Shown piece after piece: positions 36,701 through 44,254 of a stretch of 64,000 bases of DNA. Source of the stretch: Halalkalibacter akibai JCM 9157 (GTDB lineage Bacteria; Bacillota; Bacilli; Bacillales; Bacillaceae_D); contig NZ_BAUV01000005.1 in assembly GCF_000513135.1 (NCBI RefSeq), forward strand, positions 62,001 to 126,000. Direction: 5' to 3'. Positions within the stretch are counted from its first letter, which is position 1, and each line of letters begins with the position of its first letter. Both the position numbers and the translations under genes were made by a program. Under the pieces are notes generated by a model that saw nothing but the letters and a program-made list of their open reading frames with translations, was not told the origin of the DNA and ran no database searches.

Positions 36701-36950
36701 TGCTGATACGGTCATTTTATATGACCTCTGGTGGAATCCAGCTGTCGAACAACAAGCTGCAGACCGAGCACATAGAATGGGTCAACAAAAAGAAGTAGAG
36801 GTGATCAAGCTAATCGCTCGAGGCACCATTGAAGAGAAGATGAATGATCTACAACAGAAAAAGAGAGAGCTAATCGCGGAGATTGTTAATTCAGAAGAAC
36901 AACCCTCTAACGGGTTAACAGAAGAAGACATTAGAGAGATTTTAATGTGA
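33738..36950 (+). CDS. SNF2-family helicase with N-terminal SWIM zinc finger
   Basis: A 1070-residue protein. The N-terminal SWIM finger is CTCPTLANFSKSCQH (CxC...CxH, about residues 71-85), followed by a ~500-residue SNF2-associated region. The ATPase has LADDMGLGKTIQ (motif I), FFDEAQAFKN (motif II, DEAQ), LTGTPVENS (III), then SLKAGGTGLNLTGAD (V) and QAADRAHRMGQ (VI), giving the RapA/HepA-like double-stranded DNA translocase core. B. subtilis YwqA is related, with its SWIM domain on the neighbouring YwqB; fusion here fits a joint role. ATG 33738 has only a weak GAAAGAG; ATG 33744 is possible. It is bracketed by palindromes C and D. Confidence 0.9.
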   Translation: MEMKINHKLIKDLCGTVSYKKGDSFYRSNKVTLHQYQEDFCEATICGKEDFHVTIEKSKTGDFQMNCTCPTLANFSKSCQHVAATLLAIYERQQLEKRSFLGNQVEPSTVGTETEAFMSLFQNKPTRTSGHQLYFEERKILPISFTIKPVLIGEDQYLLGVEIQIEKDSVKSIRNFLLAVKQGKLYKYSSVSAYDPNIHCFTNESDEVIQQLLRVMYDEKAFLEATSYNSNQTKSNSTLLIPPSSWKDLIPLLKKAPFVFFKREGQAFQSFRVVDGPPPIQFLFEDTEDSNFQLTIKGFERMSILHFYSAVLYDGKVFQLGGQDCERLYELKQTLTSPNKNHIPIPHEQMNVFLEKTVPDLKRIGKVQLSKRMSQELLKTPLIAKLYLDRLRNRLLVGLEFQYEHVIIQPLEQRESAEPMVMRDLEKEEEILQLMETSGFSKTDGGYFMQNELLEYEFLYHVVPKLQSICQIYATTAVRNRIFKKNAHPKIKVHVNEKERTNWLEFKFEMDGVADKEVKEILAALEVKRKYYRLQNGSLLSLETKEMEEIQRFLHAVPSQEQDFETSLNMPMIQGLKFLDRLEDSNVFQAEHSFQERFNQLLNPGTTLFDVPENLNLILRDYQKQGYQWMKTLASYGFGGILADDMGLGKTIQSIAFITSELVRIRESGQPVLIVCPSSLTYNWLHELAKFAPELQVVVVDGQKLEREQLLKDTSDLDVIITSYPLLRRDIQCFEKQSFHTVFFDEAQAFKNPVTQTARAVKRIKAEHRFGLTGTPVENSLEELWSIFHVVFPQLFQGLKEYSELSRKKIARRVRPFLLRRVKEDVLHELPDKVESLVSAELLPEQKKLYVAYLAKLRHETLKHLDKETVRKNRIKILAGLTRLRQICCHPALFVDGYKGSSAKFEQLLQILEESKLSGRRVLIFSQFTKMLDLIGRELTIRGQTYFYLDGQTASEERLELCNKFNEGESELFLISLKAGGTGLNLTGADTVILYDLWWNPAVEQQAADRAHRMGQQKEVEVIKLIARGTIEEKMNDLQQKKRELIAEIVNSEEQPSNGLTEEDIREILM

Positions 36951-36958
36951 TCAGAGAA

Positions 36959-37035
36959 GGTGCCTATGCTCTAGCGCTTTAAAGTGCTGGGGGTCAGGCA
37001 CCTTTTTGAGGCACCTTTTTTGAGGCACCTTTTTT
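36959..37035 (+). repeat. GC-rich palindrome copy D with triplicated tail
   Basis: A 44-base core (36959-37002) has a decayed left arm and intact right arm. The end of the element (GAGGCACCTTTTT-like, 13-14 bases) is repeated three times to 37035. It begins 9 bases after the SNF2 stop. Confidence 0.9.
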
Positions 37036-37043
37036 GGAAAATC

Positions 37044-37075
37044 AAAAAACCAGATTCTTAATGAATCTGGTTTTT
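37044..37075. terminator. bidirectional terminator between SNF2 and polyamine genes
   Basis: AAAAAACCAGATTC pairs with GAATCTGGTTTTT around TTAAT. Confidence 0.85.
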
Positions 37076-37087
37076 AAGAATTGTCTA

Positions 37088-38215
37088 TTAAGCTAATCTC
37101 ATTTTAAAATCTTCATAGCCAAACTCGCGTACAATACGGTAATCTCCATCTTTATTCTTTACAGCAATTGCTGGTAGGGGCATACCGTTAAAAGTTGTGT
37201 TTTTAACCATTGTGTAAATCGCCATATCACCAAAAACGAGGCGGTCTCCGCTTTCTAGTGGCTTGTCAAAAGAGTATTCTCCGATCACGTCACCGGCAAG
37301 GCACGTTTGTCCACCAAGGCGATATGAGTGTGGCTTTTCATTTACTTGTCCCGACCCTAATAGAGGGGGACGGTAAGGCATTTCTAATACATCTGGCATA
37401 TGACAAGTTGCTGACGTATCAAGAATGGCAATTTCCATATCGTTTTCGAGTTTATCAAGAACAGTGGTTACAAGGAAACCTGCATTAAGAGCAATTGCCT
37501 CACCAGGCTCAAGATAAACTTCTAATCCATATTTATCCTGCATTCTCTTAATACATTTTTCAAGTAAAGCAATGTCGTAGTCTTCACGCGTGATATGATG
37601 ACCTCCACCAAAGTTGATCCATTCCATTTGTGACAGATATGGTCCAAACTTTTCTTCAATGGCATTTAAAGTGGTTTCTAAATCGTCAGAGTTTTGCTCG
37701 CAAAGAGTATGAAAGTGAAGACCTGACACACCATCTAATAACTCTGGGCGGAAATTCTTAATAGTAACTCCAAAGCGAGAACCAGGAGAACATGGATCAT
37801 AAATCGCATGTCCAACCTGTGTAGAGTGCTCAGGATTAATTCGTAAACCTACTTGTTTTCCAGCTTGAAGTACTTTGTCTTTAAACTTTTCCACCTGTGA
37901 AAAAGAATTAAAGATAATATGATCACAATAGGAGATGATTTCATCAATTTCATCATCGCGATAAGCTGGAGCAAAACAATGATTTTCTTTGCCCATTTCC
38001 TCGTGACCAAGACGTGCTTCATATAATCCACTTGATGCAGTCCCACTTAAATACTTGCCAATTAGTGGATACATCGCTGACATCGAGAAAGCTTTTTGTG
38101 CAAGAATAATTTTTGAGTTGGTACGTTCCATGACTCCGTTTAGAACTTTTAAATTCTTCTCAAGCAAGCCTTCATCTACTACATAACAAGGTGTTGGTAA
38201 TTCCTCGAACCGCAT
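37088..38215 (-). CDS. nspC: carboxynorspermidine/carboxyspermidine decarboxylase
   Basis: A 375-residue PLP-dependent fold-III decarboxylase. The PLP lysine is K41 in ILAQKAFSM. Other features are the glycine-rich WINFGGGHH, YLEPGEAI and the dimer-partner cysteine segment DTSATCHMPDVLEMPYR. It removes CO2 from carboxyspermidine or carboxynorspermidine to give the polyamine. ATG 38215 is chosen as the protein family start (MRFEELPTPCYVV), one base after the stop of the dehydrogenase gene; a longer reading from 38260 overlaps that gene without a ribosome site. Second gene of the operon. Spermidine is the likelier product in a Bacillus relative; this is inference. Confidence 0.92.
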   Translation of the reverse strand: MRFEELPTPCYVVDEGLLEKNLKVLNGVMERTNSKIILAQKAFSMSAMYPLIGKYLSGTASSGLYEARLGHEEMGKENHCFAPAYRDDEIDEIISYCDHIIFNSFSQVEKFKDKVLQAGKQVGLRINPEHSTQVGHAIYDPCSPGSRFGVTIKNFRPELLDGVSGLHFHTLCEQNSDDLETTLNAIEEKFGPYLSQMEWINFGGGHHITREDYDIALLEKCIKRMQDKYGLEVYLEPGEAIALNAGFLVTTVLDKLENDMEIAILDTSATCHMPDVLEMPYRPPLLGSGQVNEKPHSYRLGGQTCLAGDVIGEYSFDKPLESGDRLVFGDMAIYTMVKNTTFNGMPLPAIAVKNKDGDYRIVREFGYEDFKMRLA

Positions 38216-38216
38216 C

Positions 38217-39452
38217 TTAACGAACGGACTCCGGTTGCTTAATTGGCTCATTATCAACAAGCTCTGGATTAAAGCTTTCTTGCCATGGTAGACCCCATTT
38301 ATTTAAAGCTTCCATGAATGGATCTGGATCGAATTCTTCAATGTTGAATACGCCTGGTTTGTTCCACTTGCCAGTCATTAACATCATCGCACCAATCATT
38401 GCAGGAACACCTGTTGTATAAGAAACAGCTTGTGAACCTACTTCTTTGAAACACTCTTGGTGATCACATACGTTGTAAACATAGTAAGTTTTCTCTTTGC
38501 CGTCTTTTTTCCCTTTAAAGATACAACCGATGTTTGTTTTTCCAACGGTACGTGGTCCAAGAGAAGCTGGGTCAGGCAATAAAGCTTTTAAGAATTGAAG
38601 AGGAACAATTTGTTGACCTTCGTACTCAATTGGCTCAATTGATGTTAATCCAACATTCTCAAGACACTTTAAGTGAGTTAAATAGCTTTGACCGAATGTC
38701 ATAAAGAAACGAATTCTTTTGATTCCTGGAATGTTTACAGCAAGAGATTCAAGTTCTTCATGATAAAGCAAGTACATATCCTTCTCGCCGATTTCAGGGA
38801 AGTTGTAAACTCGCTTAATTTCCATTGGATCTGTTTCAATCCATTGGCCATTTTCCCAGTAACGTCCGTTAGCAGACACTTCGCGGATGTTAATTTCAGG
38901 GTTAAAGTTTGTTGCGAAAGGATAGCCATGATCACCTGCGTTACAATCAAGAATATCAATGTATTCAATTTCATCAAAGTGATGCTTAAGTGCATGTGCA
39001 GAGAATACGCCTGTTACACCTGGGTCAAATCCACTTCCTAAAAGAGCTGTAATTCCAGCTTTTTCAAAACGCTCACGATAGTCCCATTGCCAACTATACT
39101 CAAATTTTGCCGTATCTTCAGGCTCGTAGTTTGCTGTATCCATGTAATTTACTTTTGTTGCAAGACAAGCATCCATAATCGTTAGATCTTGATACGGTAA
39201 TGCTAAATTCATAACGATATCCGGTTTTACTTCTTCGATCAACGCGATTAATTCATCCACATTATTAGCATCGACTTGCGCAGTCGTAATTTTTGTTTTT
39301 CCACCATCTAGTTTCGCTTTTAAGTCATCACATTTAGATTTCGTACGACTTGCGATACAGATTTCTTCAAATACCTCGCTGTTTTGGACGCATTTATGGA
39401 TGGCTACAGAAGCCACTCCACCACAACCAATAATAAGTGCTTTACCCATCAT
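38217..39452 (-). CDS. carboxynorspermidine/carboxyspermidine dehydrogenase (saccharopine dehydrogenase family)
   Basis: A 411-residue NADPH-dependent enzyme. The Rossmann motif IIGCGGVASVAIHKC lies at residues 6-20, and the central segments GSGFDPGVTGVFSAHALKH and TTGVPAMIGAMMLMTGKW are diagnostic of the saccharopine-dehydrogenase-like group. It condenses putrescine or diaminopropane with aspartate semialdehyde. With NspC it forms the alternative, S-adenosylmethionine-independent route to spermidine. TTGGGAGAAATGA precedes the ATG. A 1.1-kb gap with a terminator-like hairpin lies upstream, so control by attenuation is possible. Confidence 0.9.
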   Translation of the reverse strand: MMGKALIIGCGGVASVAIHKCVQNSEVFEEICIASRTKSKCDDLKAKLDGGKTKITTAQVDANNVDELIALIEEVKPDIVMNLALPYQDLTIMDACLATKVNYMDTANYEPEDTAKFEYSWQWDYRERFEKAGITALLGSGFDPGVTGVFSAHALKHHFDEIEYIDILDCNAGDHGYPFATNFNPEINIREVSANGRYWENGQWIETDPMEIKRVYNFPEIGEKDMYLLYHEELESLAVNIPGIKRIRFFMTFGQSYLTHLKCLENVGLTSIEPIEYEGQQIVPLQFLKALLPDPASLGPRTVGKTNIGCIFKGKKDGKEKTYYVYNVCDHQECFKEVGSQAVSYTTGVPAMIGAMMLMTGKWNKPGVFNIEEFDPDPFMEALNKWGLPWQESFNPELVDNEPIKQPESVR

Positions 39453-39564
39453 TCATTTCTCCCAACTAAAATAAATTTTGCTAATGCAAGAGAAGTCCGT
39501 ACTGTCTAGCTTAACTGTTATGAAAGTTTGAAGCAAAATTACCGCTCAGAAGATATTTCCATAA

Positions 39565-39607
39565 CAAAAAAGCAAGTGTAGGACGCATTACGCGCACAAC
39601 ACTTGCT
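39565..39607 (-). terminator. terminator-like hairpin in the leader of the polyamine operon
   Basis: On the minus strand AGCAAGTGT pairs with ACACTTGCT and TTTTTTG follows. It sits 113 bases upstream of the dehydrogenase start, with no minus-strand gene before it. It is therefore a candidate attenuator of that operon. Confidence 0.65.
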
Positions 39608-39611
39608 AAGA

Positions 39612-40554
39612 TATCAAAGTAATATTAAAAAGGCATGACAAAAAGTCATATGTACATATCTATACCATAAAAACTAATTAAAGCCATTATGGAAGAAAGC
39701 TTTTTAATATCGAGTATCTTATTAGGATCAGAGTCTATATAGCAAATAATTACTTCTTAGCACTCTTATTGACCGTTTCACAAGTTGATGTGCAAATGCA
39801 CTGGTTATAAAGTAACCAACTTATAAAATTTGAGCTTCTAACTCAATCAATAAGGCAACTTAAGTTGCCAGTCGGCATTTGACCCAGCTGTCCGTATGGC
39901 TTTAACTTACTTTCAAAAGTAAGTGGTCAAAATTATCTGCTTGGAAAGACCTGATGTCATAAAATAATAGCTTTCCAATTAATGCTTCTCTAGATTATCA
40001 ACTTATAATTAAAATTTCAATAGCAATGTCGAAAAAAAGTGAAAAAAATTATTGCACTTTGAAAAAAACTTCAATTTTCATCTTCACAGGCTATAACTTG
40101 TGATTTATTTCTAACAAAATGGATCCAAGTGCCAAATTTTGCTGCTTATGAGAAAAAATCAGTGTCTTGGCAGCATTCAAGCTATAATTGGAAAAATTAC
40201 AGTCTCTTGTAGCGTAGTAGCTGCAGTATCAGATCAGTTAACATCAAATCACTTATCTAGGAACAACCTTTTAAAGGTTTAGCTGAACAGCTTAAAAGAA
40301 AAGTTTCCCTTGTCAATACACAATAGAAAGCATAAAATGATCTATACGGCGTGAGCTCTATTTTAAATAGGGGTACGCCGTTTAATCGTTATAACTGGTA
40401 TAGGTAAAATACAGATAACTTTATAATTTTGTTTACGTACATAATAAGTCAGGAATTACAAACTGCATGACGAGTATTAATTCTTCAAATGTACTGATAA
40501 AATAATAGGGAAAGATAGTGATTATAAAAATTATAGATTAAGGAGGGGTGTCTG
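39612..40554. other. gene-free region with several strong hairpins (possible structured leader)
   Basis: No gene in about 940 bases. Seen are a perfect palindrome GGCAACTTAAGTTGCC (39854-39869); TTTGACC (39878-39884) pairing with GGTCAAA (39925-39931) and enclosing ACTTACTTT/AAAGTAAGT (39905-39924); and TTGGAAAG (39941-39948) pairing with CTTTCCAA (39971-39978). A separate hairpin near 40346-40383 has CGGCGT pairing with ACGCCG. The cluster could be the 5' leader of the polyamine operon (minus strand) or, less likely, of the SulP gene. I could not match it to a known riboswitch. Confidence 0.5.
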
Positions 40555-42264
40555 TTGTTCAATTTTAAAAAAGAAAATAGACTCCTTAATTATAATCAAG
40601 ACTTATTGAAAAGAGATTTAATAGCAGGAATAACACTGTTTGTGATGCTGATCCCGCAGGGGATGGCTTATGCGATGTTAGCTGGTCTTCCACCAGTAAT
40701 GGGGTTGTACGCTGCTACGGTTCCGCTATTTATATATGCTTTATTTGCATCTTCTAAACATCTGTCTGTTGGTCCAGTTGCTATTACGTCACTACTTGTC
40801 TTCTCAGGTGTTTCTATTTTGGCGGAGCCAGGATCACAAGAATATCTCTCATTTGTTCTTATACTTGCAATTATGGTTGGGGTTATCCAATTTCTATTAG
40901 GCATGACCCAATTAGGGTTTATTGTTAAATTTATTCCCCATTCAGTGATGAACGGATACACATCTGCTGCAGCGATTGTCATTGGATTGAGCCAGATCAA
41001 GCATGTATTAGGGATTGATTTAGGAAATCATTTACAAGCACAGTACATCTTTATTGGCGTTATAGATAGATTAAAAGATATAAACATGATTGCATTGTTA
41101 ATAGGTGTTCTGAGCATACTCATTTTGATCTTCTTGAAAAAAAAGGCACCACGCCTCCCAGGAGCATTACTCGTGGTAGCTGTGTCTAGTCTAGGAGTTT
41201 TCCTGTTTAATTTGGATGAAAGTGGTGTGAAGATTGTTGGCCATGTTCCCCAAGGATTTCCGCAATTAGTAGTTCCCTCTTTTTCGCCAGAGACAATCCA
41301 ATTGTTATTACCGATGGCAATTACAATTGCGCTTCTTGGTTTTATGGAGTCTTTAGCTATTGGTAAAGCAATTGCGAAAAGAGAAAAATATAAAATCAGT
41401 CCGAATAAGGAATTGAAAGCTTTAGGATTGTCTAATATGATAGGAGCTTTCTTTCAATCTTTCCCAGTAAATGGGAGTTTTTCCAGGACGGCTGTGAATC
41501 ATCAAGCGGGTGGTGCCACACAAGTAACATCAGTTATCACAGGTGTATTAATTATTGTGACGCTCATGTATTTCACTTCCTTCTTCTATTATCTTCCTAA
41601 TGCAGCGCTTGCAGCGATCATTTTAGTGGCAGTTTATAATTTAATAGATGTAAAAGAAATGAAGCATCTTTTTAAGGTGAAGCCGTTTGAAGGGTGGGTA
41701 TGGATCATAACATTCATGGTCACTTTGTTTATTGGTATTCAATGGGGAATTATTATTGGGGCGATATTTACTTTAGTGTTACTTGTTAATCGAAGTTCGA
41801 AACCTCAGATTGTTGAACTTGGTTATGTCAAAAATGAGAAGACATTCAGAAATATAAAACGTTACAAAGAAGCAGTGACTTCTAAGGAAGTCGTTGTTTT
41901 AAGAGTTGATTCTAATTTTCATTTTGCCAATATCTCTTATATTGAAGAAAAGGTAAAATCAATTATCAAACAAAGAAAAGAGCTTAAATGGGTGGTGTTT
42001 GATATGTCTGGCGTTAATGATGTTGATACCATTTCCGTTGATACGTTAGAGGAAATGATAGATTTCTATCAGGAAAAAGGAATTACTATTTTATTCGCGA
42101 GTATGAAAGGCACCATACGAGATACGGTCAATAAAGCTAATTGGAATCATAAATACAAGGAACAACTCAATCATTTACCGCTTGATCAGCTTCTAAAGGC
42201 AAAGGGAATTCATTTGGAGAATTCACAAGAACTAAAAATGGGTGAATTAGATTTTCAAATTTAA
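40555..42264 (+). CDS. SulP-family anion transporter with STAS domain (possible bicarbonate transporter)
   Basis: A 569-residue membrane protein with SulP landmarks: an early LIPQGMAYAMLAGLPPVMGLYAA, SFPVNGSFSRTAVNHQAGG, about 12 helices, and a C-terminal STAS domain with FDMSGVNDVDTISVDTL. SulP proteins carry sulfate, bicarbonate or dicarboxylates. The carbonic anhydrase gene directly downstream suggests bicarbonate/CO2 handling, as in BicA-type systems; sulfate cannot be excluded. TTG 40555 follows AAGGAGGGG (about 40540-40547) at 7-8 bases. Confidence 0.9.
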   Translation: MFNFKKENRLLNYNQDLLKRDLIAGITLFVMLIPQGMAYAMLAGLPPVMGLYAATVPLFIYALFASSKHLSVGPVAITSLLVFSGVSILAEPGSQEYLSFVLILAIMVGVIQFLLGMTQLGFIVKFIPHSVMNGYTSAAAIVIGLSQIKHVLGIDLGNHLQAQYIFIGVIDRLKDINMIALLIGVLSILILIFLKKKAPRLPGALLVVAVSSLGVFLFNLDESGVKIVGHVPQGFPQLVVPSFSPETIQLLLPMAITIALLGFMESLAIGKAIAKREKYKISPNKELKALGLSNMIGAFFQSFPVNGSFSRTAVNHQAGGATQVTSVITGVLIIVTLMYFTSFFYYLPNAALAAIILVAVYNLIDVKEMKHLFKVKPFEGWVWIITFMVTLFIGIQWGIIIGAIFTLVLLVNRSSKPQIVELGYVKNEKTFRNIKRYKEAVTSKEVVVLRVDSNFHFANISYIEEKVKSIIKQRKELKWVVFDMSGVNDVDTISVDTLEEMIDFYQEKGITILFASMKGTIRDTVNKANWNHKYKEQLNHLPLDQLLKAKGIHLENSQELKMGELDFQI

Positions 42265-42296
42265 TCACATTGTTTCTACTTGGAGGAAAAAAGAGC

Positions 42297-42848
42297 TTGG
42301 AGAAACTTAAAGAAAATAACCGGCAATTTGTAAGTGAACGATTGGAACATGATCCTTCCTATTTTCATCAATTAAAACAAGGGCAACATCCTGATTACTT
42401 TGTTCTATCTTGCAGTGATTCGAGAGTTTGCCCTTCTGTAATTACAAAAATGCCACTAGGAAATTTATTTAGCCACCGTAATGTTGGGAATCAAGTAAGC
42501 GAAAATGATGAGAGTTTTCGTTCTAGTTTATACTTTGCCTTGAAGGTTCTTAAGGTAAAAAAGATTTTGATAATAGGTCATACAGGGTGCAGTGGTGTTA
42601 AGTTTGCGTTGGAGGATCATATCGACGATGAAGTTGTTGGGTGGATCAATCAAATAAAAGCTTCCTTACCAAAGGAGAGAACAAGACAATTATCGTTAGA
42701 GAAACTAGCAGAAATTAATGTTATAGCCCAAACAAAAAATCTGAAAAAACATCCTTTATATTTAAAATATGGAGAGAGAGTTACGGTAATAGGATGTTTA
42801 TTTCATGTAGAATCTGGAGATTTAGAAATTCTTGAAAATGAAGATTGA
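42297..42848 (+). CDS. beta-class carbonic anhydrase
   Basis: A 183-residue enzyme that interconverts CO2 and bicarbonate. The zinc ligands C39, H95 and C98 are in CSDSRV and GHTGCSG, with the D41-R43 dyad intact. TTG 42297 is chosen because TTGGAGG (42280-42286) lies about 10 bases upstream; a TTG at 42270 lies before this site. It begins 32 bases after the SulP stop and ends at a strong terminator, so the two form one operon. Small beta-carbonic anhydrases fused or linked to SulP genes are a known arrangement. Confidence 0.92.
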   Translation: MEKLKENNRQFVSERLEHDPSYFHQLKQGQHPDYFVLSCSDSRVCPSVITKMPLGNLFSHRNVGNQVSENDESFRSSLYFALKVLKVKKILIIGHTGCSGVKFALEDHIDDEVVGWINQIKASLPKERTRQLSLEKLAEINVIAQTKNLKKHPLYLKYGERVTVIGCLFHVESGDLEILENED

Positions 42849-42858
42849 TCTAACTGCA

Positions 42859-42897
42859 AAAAGGCTCGGATAAAGTTAACTTTGTCCGAGCCTTTTT
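42859..42897 (+). terminator. terminator of the SulP-carbonic anhydrase operon
   Basis: AAGGCTCGGATAAAGT pairs with ACTTTGTCCGAGCCTT, followed by TTTTT. Confidence 0.92.
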
Positions 42898-43096
42898 GCG
42901 TGTCATTGACTAATTATTAAGAAATGAAAACTCGGAAATTTCAAGAAGATACTCTAAAGTGGTATGGTCATTATAAGTAGATGCTTTATTATTAGTTTCA
43001 AACACCTGATTGTATTGGACAGCTAGTATATTGTTGTTGGGAAATTATGTTAAGATCAAGAAGAGATTAAAAGAATATGTTAAATGAGGTATTTAC

Positions 43097-43624
43097 ATGA
43101 TTATAATGATTAATGGGGCGTTCGGTGTTGGGAAAACGACGATAGCAAACGAACTTCAGAAAAAAATCGCAAATACTATGATATTTGATCCAGAAGAGGT
43201 AGGTTTTATGCTTAGAAATATCGTTCCTGAAGAAATCAAACGACTAGAAGCCAACACTGGTGATTTCCAGGATTTACGATTGTGGAAAGAATTAACTGTC
43301 GAGGTGGCAGCACGAATGGTAAATACTTATAACACAAACCTTGTCATTCCTATGACAATCAGAAAACCAGAATACCTGCGCTACATACAAAATGGATTTA
43401 AGAAGATTGATAAGGAAACCTACCATTTTTGTTTAACTGCAAGTGAGGGCACTATTTACAAGAGGCTAAGAAATCGTGGAGAAACAGAGGGGAATTGGTG
43501 TTTTCAACAAACGGAAAAGTGTTTAACTGCCTTTAAGAGTTTTGATTTCGGGGAGTATATTGATACGGATGGTGTTAGCATAAGCACTATTGTTGCGGCT
43601 ATAAAAAGAGCTACGTTAGCGTAG
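43097..43624 (+). CDS. TmrB-like P-loop ATP-binding protein
   Basis: A 175-residue small P-loop kinase-like protein with Walker A NGAFGVGKTT (residues 6-15). It then follows the B. subtilis TmrB pattern: FDPEEVGFMLRNIVP, LVIPMTIRKPEYL, HFCLTASEGTIYKRLRNRGE, and CFQQTEKCLTAF near the end. TmrB gives tunicamycin resistance, probably by binding the drug; paralogues have other or unknown roles. ATG 43097 follows ATGAGGT. It is separated by 13 bases from the next gene, so an operon is possible. Confidence 0.82.
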   Translation: MIIMINGAFGVGKTTIANELQKKIANTMIFDPEEVGFMLRNIVPEEIKRLEANTGDFQDLRLWKELTVEVAARMVNTYNTNLVIPMTIRKPEYLRYIQNGFKKIDKETYHFCLTASEGTIYKRLRNRGETEGNWCFQQTEKCLTAFKSFDFGEYIDTDGVSISTIVAAIKRATLA

Positions 43625-43637
43625 AGTATCGGAATAT

Positions 43638-44225
43638 TTGGAGGTGGTTATCATACCTTATCTGAATTTATTTGGGTTGTTAATTCTGTTTAGTACTGTA
43701 GTTTTGTTTTTTATTTTTTCTATCAAACTACTTATTTACTTGATCAACAAAAAACAGTTTCCTAAAAAGTTGATGATTGCCTCTTTTGTTGGTATTACGC
43801 TGTTAGGTATATTTACGGCCTACACGATCTACTGTTTTACATTCCAAACAGCTGATGGAGAATTTTACAAAGGGCCAGTCACATCTCCAACAGAAGAGTA
43901 TACGGCCAATGCTTATTATATGACATACGGTGGTGCGGCTGGTGGTGTTAATGTATGGGTGGAAATCATAAACAATCTTACAGAACAGGAAGCGAAAATA
44001 GTTTATTATAGTGATGCAAAAAGTAAGTTTTCAATGAGATGGCAAGATGATAAAACCCTATACATCGAAAACGAGGAATTGGAAAATCTAGATGAAAATA
44101 AAAGTATTGAATTGAATGTTGAAAAGGAGATTTATCATGATCAAGGTCTAGCTTGTCGAAGTTGGTTAATGAAAGATCAATATGAATCTTGTTTTTCAAG
44201 GGAATACGTAAAAAAAGGCATCTAG
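43638..44225 (+). CDS. DUF5412-type membrane protein, start uncertain
   Basis: About 190 residues with two N-terminal transmembrane helices (LFGLLILFSTVVLFFIFSI and LMIASFVGITLLGIFTAYTI) and an outer domain containing NAYYMTYGGAAGGVNVWVEI, which recalls the DUF5412 family. The start is a puzzle. TTG 43638 lies within the only good ribosome site (GGAGGTGG, 43640-43647), and the following in-frame codons at proper distance are ATC and ATA, with CTG 43662 and TTG 43677 further on. A non-standard start or a sequence error is possible. No function is known. Confidence 0.7.
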   Translation: MEVVIIPYLNLFGLLILFSTVVLFFIFSIKLLIYLINKKQFPKKLMIASFVGITLLGIFTAYTIYCFTFQTADGEFYKGPVTSPTEEYTANAYYMTYGGAAGGVNVWVEIINNLTEQEAKIVYYSDAKSKFSMRWQDDKTLYIENEELENLDENKSIELNVEKEIYHDQGLACRSWLMKDQYESCFSREYVKKGI

Positions 44226-44254
44226 GGAATGTTCTCCTAAATGCCTTTGTCGTG

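Noticed and set aside
27268-36950. A defence island
   Set aside because: Helicases cluster here, but no nuclease, methylase, toxin or known defence protein adjoins, and the kinase between them looks like a sporulation or metabolic sensor. Kept only as a candidate unit for the helicase pair.
38688-39041. A plus-strand protein inside the dehydrogenase gene
   Set aside because: It is antisense to a gene with clear family motifs and has no recognisable domain or ribosome site.
39640-40300. Lysine, cobalamin or cyclic-dinucleotide riboswitch
   Set aside because: I compared the visible hairpins with the conserved cores I know of these classes and found no match; only an unassigned structured region is claimed.
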